From assembly GCF_036345255.1 (NCBI RefSeq), contig NZ_CP107783.1:4203501-4267500 (forward strand): a stretch of DNA of 64,000 bases, in the 5' to 3' direction. The translations under genes and the position numbers were made by a program. Positions 45,413-56,887 of the stretch are shown piece after piece. Positions within the stretch are counted from its first letter, which is position 1. The number at the start of each line of letters is the position of its first letter. Source of the DNA: Streptomyces sp. NBC_00569 (GTDB lineage Bacteria; Actinomycetota; Actinomycetes; Streptomycetales; Streptomycetaceae). Below the pieces are notes generated by a model. That model saw nothing but the letters and a program-made list of their open reading frames with translations, was not told where the DNA came from and did not search any database.

Positions 45413-47254
45413 TCAGCCGAGCCGGGCGACCAGCGCGCGGTACTCGTCCCACAGCTCCTTCGGCGTGTGGTCACCGAAGGTATTGAGGTGCTCGGGGACC
45501 AGAGAGGCCTCGTCGCGCCACACCTCCTTGTCGACCGTCAGCAGGAAGTCGAGGTCGGAGTCGGCCAGTTCGAGGCCGTCCGTGTCGAGGGAGTCACGCG
45601 TCGGCAGGATGCCGATCGGCGACTCGACGCCCTCGGCCTTGCCGTTGAGGCGCTCGACGATCCACTTCAGGACGCGGCTGTTCTCGCCGAAGCCGGGCCA
45701 CACGAACTTGCCCGCGTCGTTCTTGCGGAACCAGTTCACGTAGTAGATCTTCGGCAGCTTGGACTGGTCCTTGTCCTTGGCGACGTCGACCCAGTGGGCC
45801 ATGTAGTCGCCCATGTTGTAGCCGCAGAACGGGAGCATCGCGAAGGGGTCGCGGCGCAGCTCGCCGACCTTGCCCTCGGCGGCGGCGGTCTTCTCGGAGG
45901 CGACGTTCGCGCCGAGGAACACACCGTGGTTCCAGTCGAAGGACTCGGTGACCAGCGGCACGGCGGAGGCGCGGCGGCCGCCGAAGAGGATCGCCGAGAT
46001 CGGCACGCCCTTCGGGTCCTCCCACTCGGGCGCGATGATCGGGCACTGCGAGGCGGGGGTGGTGAAGCGCGCGTTCGGGTGCGCGGCCGGGACGCCGGAC
46101 TCGGGGGTCCAGTCGTTGCCCTTCCAGTCGGTGAGGTGGGCGGGAGTCTCCTCCGTCATGCCCTCCCACCAGATGTCGTTGTCGTCGGTGAGCGCGACGT
46201 TCGTGAAGACGGAGTTGCCCCACAGCGTCTTCATGGCGTTGGCGTTGGTGTGCTCGCCGGTGCCGGGCGCGACGCCGAAGAAGCCGGCCTCGGGGTTGAT
46301 CGCGTAGAGACGGCCGTCCTCGCCGAACCGCATCCAGGCGATGTCGTCGCCGATGGTCTCGACGGTCCAGCCGGAGATCGTGGGCTCCAGCATGGCGAGG
46401 TTGGTCTTGCCGCACGCGCTCGGGAAGGCGGCGGCGACGTACTTGGACTCACCCTGCGGAGGGGTCAGCTTGAGGATGAGCATGTGCTCGGCGAGCCAGC
46501 CCTCGTCGCGCGCCATGACGGACGCGATGCGCAGGGCGTAGCACTTCTTGCCGAGCAGGGCGTTGCCGCCGTAGCCGGAGCCGTAGGACCAGATCTCGCG
46601 GGTCTCCGGGAAGTGCGAGATGTACTTCGTGGAGTTGCAGGGCCACGGCACGTCCTGCTGGCCCTCCTCCAGCGGCGCGCCCAGCGTGTGGACGGCCTTC
46701 ACGAAGAAGCCGTCGGTGCCGAGCTCGTCCAGGACGGGCTGCCCCATGCGCGTCATGGTGCGCATGGAGACGGCGACGTACGCGGAGTCGGTGATCTCGA
46801 CGCCGATGGCGGAGAGGTCCGAGCCGAGCGGGCCCATGCAGAACGGGACGACGTACATCGTCCGGCCCTTCATCGAGCCGCGGAAGATGCCGCCGCGACC
46901 CTCGTCACCCTGGAAGATCTCGCGCATCTCCGCGGGGGCTTTCCAGTGGTTGGTGGGGCCGGCGTCCTGCTCCTTCTCGGAGCAGATGAACGTGCGGTCC
47001 TCGACGCGTGCGACGTCGGTCGGGTCGGAGGCGGCGTAGTACGAGTTCGGGCGCTTGATCGGGTCGAGCTTCTTGAACGTGCCCTTGTCGACCAGCTCCT
47101 CGGCGAGGCGCTCGTACTCGGCCTCGGACCCGTCGCACCAGACCACACGGGCCGGCTGCGTCAGTTCGGCGATCTCGTTGACCCACGAGATCAGTTCCTG
47201 GTGCTTGGTGGGGACAGTGCCCAAGGAAACGGGAGCCGCGATGTCGCGCGCCAC
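45413..47254 (-). CDS. pckG: Phosphoenolpyruvate carboxykinase (GTP)
   Basis: This 613-residue enzyme makes phosphoenolpyruvate from oxaloacetate and GTP at the head of gluconeogenesis. The P-loop and reactive cysteine are in [14 protein letters not shown]. Metal and substrate motifs [29 protein letters not shown] and [19 protein letters not shown] are intact, and length is normal for the GTP class. The GTG at 47254 has AGGAG 6 nt upstream. It is divergent from the TrhA-like gene and convergent with the collagen-like gene. Confidence 0.97.
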   Translation of the reverse strand: MARDIAAPVSLGTVPTKHQELISWVNEIAELTQPARVVWCDGSEAEYERLAEELVDKGTFKKLDPIKRPNSYYAASDPTDVARVEDRTFICSEKEQDAGPTNHWKAPAEMREIFQGDEGRGGIFRGSMKGRTMYVVPFCMGPLGSDLSAIGVEITDSAYVAVSMRTMTRMGQPVLDELGTDGFFVKAVHTLGAPLEEGQQDVPWPCNSTKYISHFPETREIWSYGSGYGGNALLGKKCYALRIASVMARDEGWLAEHMLILKLTPPQGESKYVAAAFPSACGKTNLAMLEPTISGWTVETIGDDIAWMRFGEDGRLYAINPEAGFFGVAPGTGEHTNANAMKTLWGNSVFTNVALTDDNDIWWEGMTEETPAHLTDWKGNDWTPESGVPAAHPNARFTTPASQCPIIAPEWEDPKGVPISAILFGGRRASAVPLVTESFDWNHGVFLGANVASEKTAAAEGKVGELRRDPFAMLPFCGYNMGDYMAHWVDVAKDKDQSKLPKIYYVNWFRKNDAGKFVWPGFGENSRVLKWIVERLNGKAEGVESPIGILPTRDSLDTDGLELADSDLDFLLTVDKEVWRDEASLVPEHLNTFGDHTPKELWDEYRALVARLG

Positions 47255-47493
47255 GATTGCTCCTAAATGAGGGGTTTTTGTTTGTTGCCCCTTGGGGGCT
47301 GCGACCCGGATGCTTCACGTGTTGATCCCTCTGGCGCTCATCCGGTGCCGACCGCACTCATATGATCATCCGACGCGGGCGCGCATATGTCCAGAGGACC
47401 CCACACCTGAGCGACGTGAGGATCGCCACTCGATTGCGTCACCGATCGTCACTCGTGTTCGTTACTTACGGCCCCGTAGGTACGATGCGGCTC
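47255..47493. promoter_or_regulatory. pckG-trhA divergent promoter region
   Basis: This 239-bp region contains two CATATG hexamers (near 47358 and 47383) and ATGATCAT. TACGAT (47481-47486) lies 7 nt before the ATG at 47494, so the TrhA-like gene may have a leaderless transcript. Control elements of pckG are not resolved by eye. Confidence 0.45.
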
Positions 47494-48174
47494 ATGACTG
47501 CCGCCACGCCATCCGAAGTGACCGCGACAGAGTCCGTTCCGGTGAAACCACGGCTGCGCGGCTGGCTGCACGCGGGCATGTTCCCCGCGGTCGTCATCTC
47601 CGGCCTGGTGCTGACCGCCCTCGCGGACTCGACCCGCGGCCGGATCGCCTGCGGGATCTACGTCCTGACGGCCTGCCTGCTCTTCGGTGTGAGCGCGCTC
47701 TACCACCGGGGCAACTGGGGCCCGCGCGCCGACGGCGTCCTGCGCCGGCTCGACCACGCGAACATCTTCCTGATCATCGCGGGCACCTACACCCCGCTCA
47801 CGATGCTGCTGCTCCCCGAGGCCAAGGGCCAGTGGCTGCTGTGGGGCATCTGGGCGGCCGCCGCGGCGGGCATCATCTTCCGGGTCTTCTGGGTCGGCGC
47901 CCCGCGCTGGCTCTACACCCCGTGCTACATCGCGATGGGCTGGGCGGCCGTCTTCTTCCTGCCCGACTTCTTCCACGCGGGCGGCACGGCCGTGCTCGTC
48001 TGCGTGGTCGTCGGCGGGCTGCTCTACAGCGCGGGCGGCGTGATCTACGGGATCAAGCGCCCGAACCCCTCGCCGCGCTGGTTCGGCTTCCACGAGGTCT
48101 TCCACTCGCTCACGCTCGCGGCGTTCGTCGTGCACTACGTCGGCATCTCCCTGGTGGCGTACCAGCACGCCTGA
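47494..48174 (+). CDS. trhA: TrhA/hemolysin III family membrane protein
   Basis: This 226-residue protein has seven membrane helices and family motifs: the histidine in SALYHRGNW, RLDHANIFLIIAGTYTPLTM, and HEVFHSLTLAAFVVHYVGI. The conserved histidines and aspartate bind zinc in PAQR-type proteins. Bacterial TrhA proteins help control membrane fluidity; haemolytic activity is historical. The ATG at 47494 is chosen; one three codons earlier (47485) is also possible. A U-tailed terminator follows 19 bp after the stop. Confidence 0.88.
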   Translation: MTAATPSEVTATESVPVKPRLRGWLHAGMFPAVVISGLVLTALADSTRGRIACGIYVLTACLLFGVSALYHRGNWGPRADGVLRRLDHANIFLIIAGTYTPLTMLLLPEAKGQWLLWGIWAAAAAGIIFRVFWVGAPRWLYTPCYIAMGWAAVFFLPDFFHAGGTAVLVCVVVGGLLYSAGGVIYGIKRPNPSPRWFGFHEVFHSLTLAAFVVHYVGISLVAYQHA

Positions 48175-48192
48175 CCTCGCCTTCACCCTTCT

Positions 48193-48225
48193 GGCCGCGG
48201 CTTCCGAGCCGCGGCCAATTTTTTT
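48193..48225 (+). terminator. Intrinsic terminator after the TrhA-like gene
   Basis: A perfect 10-bp hairpin (48193-48202 and 48207-48216, loop TCCG) is followed by AATTTTTTT. This is a textbook rho-independent terminator and rare in so GC-rich a genome. Confidence 0.92.
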
Positions 48226-48323
48226 GCCCCGGCATACCCCGGCCCTTGCGCCTTTCGCGCCCCGCCCCTTTCGTGCCCCGCCCCTTGCGCGGCGGGTCCA
48301 TGGCCCGTACGCCCGGACCACGT

Positions 48324-48372
48324 TGACAGTAACCACCTTTTGAGAGCTACTCTCATTTCATGGTTACTGTCA
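48324..48372 (+). promoter_or_regulatory. Concentric dyad operator over the efflux pump promoter and start codon
   Basis: An inner palindrome TGAGAG-CTA-CTCTCA (48341-48355) is centred on the same base, 48348, as an outer perfect inverted repeat of 12-bp arms, TGACAGTAACCA (48324-48335) and TGGTTACTGTCA (48361-48372). The inner site overlaps a likely -10 (TACTCT), TTGACA at 48323-48328 is the likely -35, and the right outer arm covers codons 1-4 of the pump gene. The TetR protein encoded downstream is the expected repressor. Confidence 0.8.
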
Positions 48373-49916
48373 CCAAGCAGGACTCACCGCGGGACAGCGT
48401 GCAGCGCGACCCGCGCCGCTGGTGGGCGCTCGGCGCCCTGGTCGCGAGCATGCTCGTGCTCGGCTTCGACATGACGATCCTCAACGTGGCGCTGCCGACC
48501 ATGGCCGCCGACCTCGGCGCGGACACCGGTCAGCAGCAGTGGATGGCGGACTCGTACGTCGTCGTCTTCGCCGCCCTGATGCTCCCGGCCGGGCTGCTCG
48601 GCGACCGGTTCGGGCGGCGCCGGATGCTCATCGCCGGACTCGCTGTCTTCCTCGCGGGTTCGCTCGTGGGGGCGCTCGCGAGCGATGTCGGCCCGGTGAT
48701 CGGCGCCCGCGCCCTGATGGGTGTCGGCGCCGCGCTCGTCATGCCTCTCGCCCTGTCCGTGCTGCCCTCGCTCTTCGCCCCCGACGAGCGCACCAAGGCC
48801 GTCGGCGTCATCTCCGCGGCCTCGGCGGTCGGCATGCCGCTCGGCCCGATCCTCGGCGGCTGGCTCCTCGACCACTTCTGGTGGGGCTCGGTCTTCCTGG
48901 TCAACGTCCCGATGGTGGCCATCGGCATCACGGCCTGCCTGTTCCTGCTGCCGGAGACCCGCGACCCCGCCTCACCGCGGGTCGACGCCGTCTCCACCGC
49001 GCTCACCGCGGCCGGCCTCGGCGCCCTGATCTACGCGATCATCGAGGCGCCGCACCGCGGCTGGACCGACCCGGTGGTGCTGGTCCTGTTCGCGGCCTCC
49101 GTCGCCCTGGTCACGGCCCTCGTCCTGCGCGAGCGGCGCAGCGAGCGGCCGCTCCTCGACCTCACCCTGCTGGCCCGCCGCGGCTTCCTGCTCAACACGC
49201 TCGCGGCCACCCTCGGCATGTTCGTCCTGTCGGGCCTGATGTTCGTGCTGCCGCAGTACCTCCAGGCCGTGCTCGGCAACGACGCGCTCGGCACCGGCGT
49301 ACGGCTGCTGCCGATGATGGCCGGGATGCTGGTGGCCGCGAAGTGCGCGCAGCCCCTGGTCACCAGGTTCGGGCCGCCCGCGGTGATCAGCGCGGCGCTC
49401 ACGGTCCTGGCCTTCGCCGCGTTCCTCGGCAGCCGCACCACGGCCGACTCCGGGTACGGGTTCACCGCGCTGTGGCTGGGCATCGCCGGGGTCGGCTTCT
49501 CCTTCGCGCTCGTTCCCGCGATGGGCGCCGCGCTGTCGGCGCTGCCCGCGGACCGGGCGGGCAGCGGCTCGGGCCTTCTGATGACGGTGCGGCAGGTGGG
49601 CGGCGCGCTCGGTATCGCCCTGCTCGGCGCGCTCCTCGCCGGGGCCTACGGCAGCCGCCTCGACACCGCCGGCCTGCCCGGTCCCGCGGCGGACACCGCC
49701 CGGGACTCCGTGATGGCCGCCCACGCGGTGGCCGCGAAGCTCGGGGACCACGCCCTCGCCTCGTCGGCGAACACCGCGTACCTCCACGGGATGAGCGTGG
49801 TGCTGCTCGTCGTGGGTGTCGCGTCGCTGGTCACCGCCCTGCTGGCGGCCGCCCTGCTCCCCCGTACCGCGCCGTCCGCCGGCGTGGCCCCGGCCCCCGG
49901 TGATGCCCGAGAATGA
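48360..49916 (+). CDS. DHA2-family MFS multidrug efflux transporter
   Basis: This 518-residue transporter has fourteen predicted membrane helices. Key motifs are LGFDMTILNVALPTMAADLGA (motif D1), LLGDRFGRRRMLIAGLAVF (motif A) and GAALVMPLALSVLPSLF with GPILGGWLLDHFWWGSVFLVNVP (motif C), all typical of QacA/EmrB-like proton antiporters. It exports antibiotics or toxic compounds. The ATG at 48360 lies inside the operator and has no ribosome site, so a leaderless message is likely. The tetR gene overlaps its stop by 4 bp. Confidence 0.93.
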   Translation: MVTVTKQDSPRDSVQRDPRRWWALGALVASMLVLGFDMTILNVALPTMAADLGADTGQQQWMADSYVVVFAALMLPAGLLGDRFGRRRMLIAGLAVFLAGSLVGALASDVGPVIGARALMGVGAALVMPLALSVLPSLFAPDERTKAVGVISAASAVGMPLGPILGGWLLDHFWWGSVFLVNVPMVAIGITACLFLLPETRDPASPRVDAVSTALTAAGLGALIYAIIEAPHRGWTDPVVLVLFAASVALVTALVLRERRSERPLLDLTLLARRGFLLNTLAATLGMFVLSGLMFVLPQYLQAVLGNDALGTGVRLLPMMAGMLVAAKCAQPLVTRFGPPAVISAALTVLAFAAFLGSRTTADSGYGFTALWLGIAGVGFSFALVPAMGAALSALPADRAGSGSGLLMTVRQVGGALGIALLGALLAGAYGSRLDTAGLPGPAADTARDSVMAAHAVAAKLGDHALASSANTAYLHGMSVVLLVVGVASLVTALLAAALLPRTAPSAGVAPAPGDARE

Positions 49917-50539
49917 GCCCCATGGCCGCCTCCGCACGCTCCACCCCCGCCGCCGACCGCCCCGGGATGGGCCTACGCGAACGCAAGAAGCTCAAGACCC
50001 GGGTCGCGATCAGGGACGCGACGTACCGCCTGATCGCCGAGCAGGGGTACGACGCGACGACGGTCGAGCAGATCGCCGAGGCCGCCGAGGTGTCGCCGTC
50101 CACGGTGTTCCGGTACTTCCCGACCAAGGAGGACATCGTCCTCACGGACGAGTACGACGCGGTCCTGGAGACCGAGCTGAGGGCACGGCCCTCGGACGAG
50201 TCGATCATCGACTCGCTGAAGCACGTGATCGCGCAGGCCGTACACCTCGGGTTCGACGACGATCCCGAGGTGTCACGGCTGCGGACCAGGCTCCAGGTCG
50301 AGGTGCCCGCGGTGCGCTCCCGGATGATGGAGTCCATGTCCGTCACCGGGCAGCTGCTGTGCCGGGTGATCGGCGAGCGCACCGGCCGCGACGCCGACAG
50401 CCTCGAGGTCCGCGTCTACGCGATGGCGCTGGTCGGCGCGCTCATGGAGACCACCCTGTACTGGGCCGAGCACGGCCACCGCGAAGAGCTGCGCGACCTG
50501 ATGGACCGCACGCTGGAGACGTTCAGGAACGGTCTCTAG
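49913..50539 (+). CDS. TetR-family repressor of the efflux pump
   Basis: This 208-residue regulator has an N-terminal helix-turn-helix (residues about 22-68, LKTRVAIRDATYRLIAEQGY then VEQIAEAAEVSPSTVFRYFPTKED) and a helical ligand-binding domain. Its ATG overlaps the pump stop (ATGA), so the two are co-expressed. This would give negative feedback if it binds the operator at 48324-48372. The inducer is unknown. Confidence 0.93.
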   Translation: MSPMAASARSTPAADRPGMGLRERKKLKTRVAIRDATYRLIAEQGYDATTVEQIAEAAEVSPSTVFRYFPTKEDIVLTDEYDAVLETELRARPSDESIIDSLKHVIAQAVHLGFDDDPEVSRLRTRLQVEVPAVRSRMMESMSVTGQLLCRVIGERTGRDADSLEVRVYAMALVGALMETTLYWAEHGHREELRDLMDRTLETFRNGL

Positions 50540-50572
50540 CGCCCGGCACGGTCCCACGGCGTCCGGCTCCCT

Positions 50573-52591
<2,019 letters not shown>

Positions 52592-52710
52592 GCGCCCCAT
52601 CCTCGCGCACGCCGGTCGCCGATCGGTCCTTTGATCCCCGGCCTCTCGCGCCGTGACCCCATACGCAGCACACTTGACGCGGAACCGTTGCCGCCGGAGG
52701 GGGACCTGAG

Positions 52711-55700
52711 ATGCGAGACAGCCATCGGGCGGAAGCCGAGGGGCTGTTGGCCCGGGCCGTGGAGGAGGAAGTACGGCGTTCGGGTGGGCGCACGGACGGC
52801 GGGGTGCTGCTGTCGCGTGCGCGCGGTGCGCTCGACGCCATGGCGGAGACCGCCGCCGAGGAGTACACGCAGTTCACTCATGCCCTGGACGAGGCCGAGG
52901 CCGGGCAGATGTCGTTCGGGCAGCGCTTCGCCCAGGAGCGCGGGTCGACTCCCCTGCTGGTCACGGCCGTTGCCGCGGTCGGCGCCTGCGTGGCCGACCT
53001 GCTGCTCGGTACGGGCGCGGGGACCGCGGTCGGCGCGGGCGCGGCCGTCGCCGTGGTGGGCGCCGCCACGACCGTCGCGAAGGTGACGGCCTCCCATGTG
53101 CCCGCCGCGAGCCGCCGCGCCGGGGCGAGGAGCCAGCCCGGCGGGCCGGAACAGCTGAGACTGCAGTGGCTGACGGCGCTCGACGTGCGGGGGATCCGGC
53201 CGTTCCTCGACCAGCAGCGCGTCCTCGCCGCCACCGCGGGGACCGGCGCGAAGAAGCCGACACCGCAGCTGCGCCGCACTGACAAGAGCGCGGCGGCCAG
53301 GCGGCGCAATGTCCTGGAGCAGTCTTTCGGCCAACTCCCGGAGCCAGATGGCCCGTTCGCGGGCCGCAGGACGCAGATGCAGAGGATCGCGCAGTGGGTG
53401 CACGCTGCGCGCGCGAGCACCGAGACCCGGCCCACCGTCGTCGTGCTGCACGGCGCGCCGGGCTCGGGCCGTACGACGCTCGCGGTGCGGGCGGCGCACG
53501 AGCTGCGCGACCAGTTCCGCGGCGCGTGCGTGGTGGACCTGCGGGGCGACGCGCCCGAGGCCCCGCTGTCGACCCGGGACGCGCTGCTCCATCTGCTGAA
53601 CCGGCTCGGCGCGCCGCGCGAACAGCTGCTCTTCCGGGAGCGTTCCTCGCAGGAGCAGCAGGTGCGCCGCCTGAGCGAGCTGTACCACCAGCATCTGACG
53701 GGGCTTGCGGTCACGATCGTGCTGGACGACGCGGGCGACGCGGAGCAGGTTCGCACGCTGATCCCCGAGCGGTCCGACAGCCTCGTGCTGGTGACGGCGC
53801 GCAAGCCGCTCGACCTGCCCGCGGACGTCCCGGCATGGGTGCATCAGGTGCCGGTGGACGCGCTGGACGCGGCGGGCTCGGAGGAACTCCTGCGCGAGTC
53901 CGCGGAGGACGCGTCGGGCCCCTACGACTCCGAATCGTCCGACACCGTGAGGGAATTGTGCGGCGGCCTGCCCCTGGCGCTGCGCATCGCGGGCTCCGCG
54001 ATCGGGCCGCGCACCACGCGCGCGCTGGCGTCGGACCTGGGTGCGTACGGGCCCGTGGAGCCGGTCGAGCGGGTGCTGTGGCTGCGCTACACCGACCAGT
54101 CCGAGGCGGCCCGGCGGCTGCTGCGCCGGCTCGCACTCGCCGGGCGGGCCTCGCTCGGCGTGGCGGCGGCGGCCGCGCTCCTCTCGACGGACGAGTCGGA
54201 GGCCACCCGCCATCTGACGGCGCTGTCACGGGCGGGGCTGATCGACCACGTGCGGGGCAGCCGGTACCGGCTGCACGACCTCGTCCGCTCCTTCGCGCAG
54301 GCCCGCCTCCTCGACGAGGAGGAACCGGCCGAGCGGACGGCCGCGCAGGAACGCCTCATCCAGAACTACGCGGAGCTCGCGGACTCGGTGATCCGGCTCG
54401 TCGACGGCAAGATGTCCACGCGCGCCGGCCAGATCGGCCCGCACGGCTTCACCTCGCTGGACGCCGCGCTGCGCTGGCTCGACGACGAGTCCAGCTTCAT
54501 CACGGCGACGCTGCGGGGCGCGGAGGGCGTCGACCAGGCGGCCGTGCTCAACCTGCTCGGCGCCCTGTGCGACTACTGCCTGCTGCGCGGCGACCTCTAC
54601 CGCCTCGGTGAGATCAGCGAACTCACCCAGGCCGTCGACCAAGGGCTTCTCGTGCGCTCGGTCCAGTGGCGCACGGGTATCGCCGCGCGCCAGCTCGGCG
54701 AGCTCGACAAGGCGCGTACGACGCTGGCGTCCGTGGTGGACCTGTACTTCGAGGCGCACCACAACGCGGGCGCGGCGCGCGCCCTGTGCTCGCTGGGCAT
54801 CACGCTGCACCACCAGGGCCAGCTCAAGGATGCGGCGGCGAAGCTCCGCGAGGCCCTCGACCTGCAGATCACGGACGAGACGTCGGGCGACCGGGGCTGG
54901 ACGCTGCACGCGCTCGCCGCGGTGGAACGCGACCGGGCCCACGTGAAGGAGGCGCTCGACCTGCTGACGGCGGCGCTGGCCCTGCACCGCGAGAACGAGT
55001 CCGTGCACGGTGAGGCGTGGGCGCACTTCCAGCTGGGGCAGCTGTGCCTGCGGATGGGCGACGTGCCGGGCGCGGAGCGTGAGCTGCGCACCGCCCTCGA
55101 CCTGTACAGCCGTACGCGCGACAGCCGGGGTGAGGCATGGGCGCTCACCCAGCTGGCGCGGGCGCGCCTGGTGGACGGCGACGCTTCGGCGGCCGCCGAC
55201 GGACTGCGCCAGGCCACCTCGCGCCACCGCGACAACGAGGACGCGCGCGGCGAGGCCTGGACGCTCTACTACCTGGGCCTGGCCCTGGAGGAGAGCGGCA
55301 ACCTCGACCAGGCGGTACGCGAGCTGGAGCGCTCCCGCACGATGTTCTCGCGGATGCGTGACGTGTACGGGCTCGCCTGCGCCCGCCATCACTCGGCCCG
55401 CGTCACGCGTGACCAGCGCGCCGCGCAGACCGGCTCGCTGCGCAACTCCGGCTTCGCCCGTCAGCTCCTGGTCGACGCCCGCGCCGACTTCCAGCGCATC
55501 GGCGTCGCGCACGGCGAGGGGTGGACCTGCCTGGAACTGGCGGTGGTCGACGCGGGCAACGGGCGCGCGGCCCAGGCCCTGACCCTGTGCGAGGAGGCGG
55601 CGGCGCTGTTCGCGTCGTACGGCGACCGCCGCGGCGAGGACTGGGCGAACTTCCTGCGCTGCACGCTGCTGCCGTACGCGTCACCGGGCGGCTCGGAGAT

Positions 55701-55914
55701 CGGCACGGCCGTGGCACAGGAGGAGCTGTCCCAGCTCGCCCGCACCACCCACGCCGGCCGGGACGGCAAGCTCGACGACTACGTGGAGGCCTACCAGCTC
55801 CTCCTGGAGCGCGGCGCGGACCTCGAGGCGGGCTGGCAGGCCTGGCGCCTCGGCATGGTCCCGAATCGGCACGCCCGGGACGTGATGGGCGTGGAGGTGA
55901 GCGCGGCCCACTGA
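52711..55914 (+). CDS. Membrane-anchored NB-ARC (STAND) protein with TPR repeats
   Basis: This 1067-residue protein has an N-terminal helical region and a hydrophobic hairpin (about residues 82-128, [18 protein letters not shown] and [15 protein letters not shown]). An NB-ARC ATPase follows, with P-loop [15 protein letters not shown] near residue 250, Walker B-like [10 protein letters not shown] and [11 protein letters not shown] winged-helix region ([24 protein letters not shown]) and about ten TPR-like repeats (640-1030) complete it. The P-loop lysine is replaced by arginine, so ATP hydrolysis may be altered. STAND proteins act as switches in signalling, development or phage defence. A GGAGGGGG site precedes the ATG. 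Confidence 0.88.
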   Translation: MRDSHRAEAEGLLARAVEEEVRRSGGRTDGGVLLSRARGALDAMAETAAEEYTQFTHALDEAEAGQMSFGQRFAQERGSTPLLVTAVAAVGACVADLLLGTGAGTAVGAGAAVAVVGAATTVAKVTASHVPAASRRAGARSQPGGPEQLRLQWLTALDVRGIRPFLDQQRVLAATAGTGAKKPTPQLRRTDKSAAARRRNVLEQSFGQLPEPDGPFAGRRTQMQRIAQWVHAARASTETRPTVVVLHGAPGSGRTTLAVRAAHELRDQFRGACVVDLRGDAPEAPLSTRDALLHLLNRLGAPREQLLFRERSSQEQQVRRLSELYHQHLTGLAVTIVLDDAGDAEQVRTLIPERSDSLVLVTARKPLDLPADVPAWVHQVPVDALDAAGSEELLRESAEDASGPYDSESSDTVRELCGGLPLALRIAGSAIGPRTTRALASDLGAYGPVEPVERVLWLRYTDQSEAARRLLRRLALAGRASLGVAAAAALLSTDESEATRHLTALSRAGLIDHVRGSRYRLHDLVRSFAQARLLDEEEPAERTAAQERLIQNYAELADSVIRLVDGKMSTRAGQIGPHGFTSLDAALRWLDDESSFITATLRGAEGVDQAAVLNLLGALCDYCLLRGDLYRLGEISELTQAVDQGLLVRSVQWRTGIAARQLGELDKARTTLASVVDLYFEAHHNAGAARALCSLGITLHHQGQLKDAAAKLREALDLQITDETSGDRGWTLHALAAVERDRAHVKEALDLLTAALALHRENESVHGEAWAHFQLGQLCLRMGDVPGAERELRTALDLYSRTRDSRGEAWALTQLARARLVDGDASAAADGLRQATSRHRDNEDARGEAWTLYYLGLALEESGNLDQAVRELERSRTMFSRMRDVYGLACARHHSARVTRDQRAAQTGSLRNSGFARQLLVDARADFQRIGVAHGEGWTCLELAVVDAGNGRAAQALTLCEEAAALFASYGDRRGEDWANFLRCTLLPYASPGGSEIGTAVAQEELSQLARTTHAGRDGKLDDYVEAYQLLLERGADLEAGWQAWRLGMVPNRHARDVMGVEVSAAH

Positions 55915-56640
55915 GGGCGCGTGGGCGCCGGGGCGCGTGGGCGCCGGGGGCACGTGGACGCCGGAGCCCGCGTGCCTGAGAGGGCCGAGGGCCTGAGGGC
56001 TCCGGAGGCCTGCAGGCGCGCGGGCCTGAGGACGCCACGGTCAGCAGGCGCGCGGGCCTGAGGACGCCACGGTCAGCAGGCACATGGGCCTGAGGACGCC
56101 ACGGTCAGCAGGCGCCGGAGGCCCCGGGGCGCGCGGACACCGGAGGCCCGTGGGCCTGAAGAGGCGCCGGAGACCAGCGGGCGCGTGAGCCTGAGGACGC
56201 CACGGTCAGCGGGCGCCAGAGCGCCGGAGGCCCCGGGGCGCGCGGACACCGGAGGCCCGTGGGCCTGAAGAGGCGCCGGAGACCAGCGGGCGCGTGAGCC
56301 TGAGGACGCCACGGTCAGCGGGCGCCAGAGCGCCGGAGGCCCCGGGGCGCGCGGACACCGGAGGCCCGTGGGCCTGAAGAGGCGCCGGAGACCAGCGGGC
56401 GCGTGAGCCTGAGGACGCCACGGTCAGCGGGCGCCAGAGCGCCGGAGGCCCCGGGGCGCGCGGACACCGGGGACCCCTGGGCCTGAGGACGCCGCGGTCA
56501 GCGGGTGCCGGAGGCCCCGGGCGCGCGGGCACCAGAGGCCCGTGGGCGCCGGAGGCCAGCGGGCGCCGGAGGCCCGTGGCAGCACGAAGGCGCTCGGCGC
56601 GACTCATCGCCGTGCCGAGCGCGTTCCGTCCAGCTGGGCG
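55915..56640. repeat. GC-rich nested tandem repeat block
   Basis: No gene is seen in this 726-bp region. Three copies of a 32-bp unit start at 56024, 56056 and 56088 (GCCTGAGGACGCCACGG core). Three nearly identical 109-bp units follow at 56137-56245, 56246-56354 and 56355-56463, and a fourth diverges. Each 109-bp unit itself contains the CCACGGTCAGC and GGCGCCGGAG blocks found in the smaller repeats. The period of 109 is not a multiple of three, which argues against coding. Confidence 0.93.
56590..56622 (-). terminator. Hairpin after the small membrane protein gene
   Basis: Nine-bp arms, GCGCTCGGC (56590-56598) and GCCGAGCGC (56614-56622), surround a 15-nt loop, 18 bp beyond the stop of the minus-strand small membrane protein gene. 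Confidence 0.55.
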
Positions 56641-56886
56641 TCAGCCCTTGGCGGGCGAGGCCGGGGAGGCGCCGGAGCCGGTCGCGGGGTCCGCGGCGGC
56701 GTCCGGCTTCTCCTTGAAGTCGACCTTGCCCATGTGGCGGTTCATCGACTTCATCAGGCCCCAGACGGCGACGGCCATCACCGCGAAGACGATGAAACCG
56801 AGGACGCCCGGGGTCACCTTGTTCTCGTCGACCTCCTTGGCGAGGGGGACGAGATGCGTCATTGCCAGGCTTGCGCTTGCGCTCAT
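56641..56886 (-). CDS. Small single-span membrane protein coupled to mca
   Basis: This 81-residue protein has one membrane helix (VTPGVLGFIVFAVMAVAVWGLMKSM) followed by a basic then acidic tail (NRHMGKVDFKEKPDAAAD). Its ATG lies one base after the mca stop, so translation is probably coupled. An ATG eight codons later (MTHLVPLAKEV) is an alternative start. No family name is known to me. Function may relate to mycothiol metabolism by linkage only. Confidence 0.7.
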   Translation of the reverse strand: MSASASLAMTHLVPLAKEVDENKVTPGVLGFIVFAVMAVAVWGLMKSMNRHMGKVDFKEKPDAAADPATGSGASPASPAKG

Positions 56887-56887
56887 G

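Noticed and set aside
45467..47266. 599-codon open frame opposite pckG
   Set aside because: It is a Val/Gly/Asp/Arg-rich antisense shadow of a highly conserved gene.
55915..56640. Repeat proteins encoded in the nested repeat block
   Set aside because: The 109-bp period shifts frame each unit, and no ribosome site or typical codon use is present.
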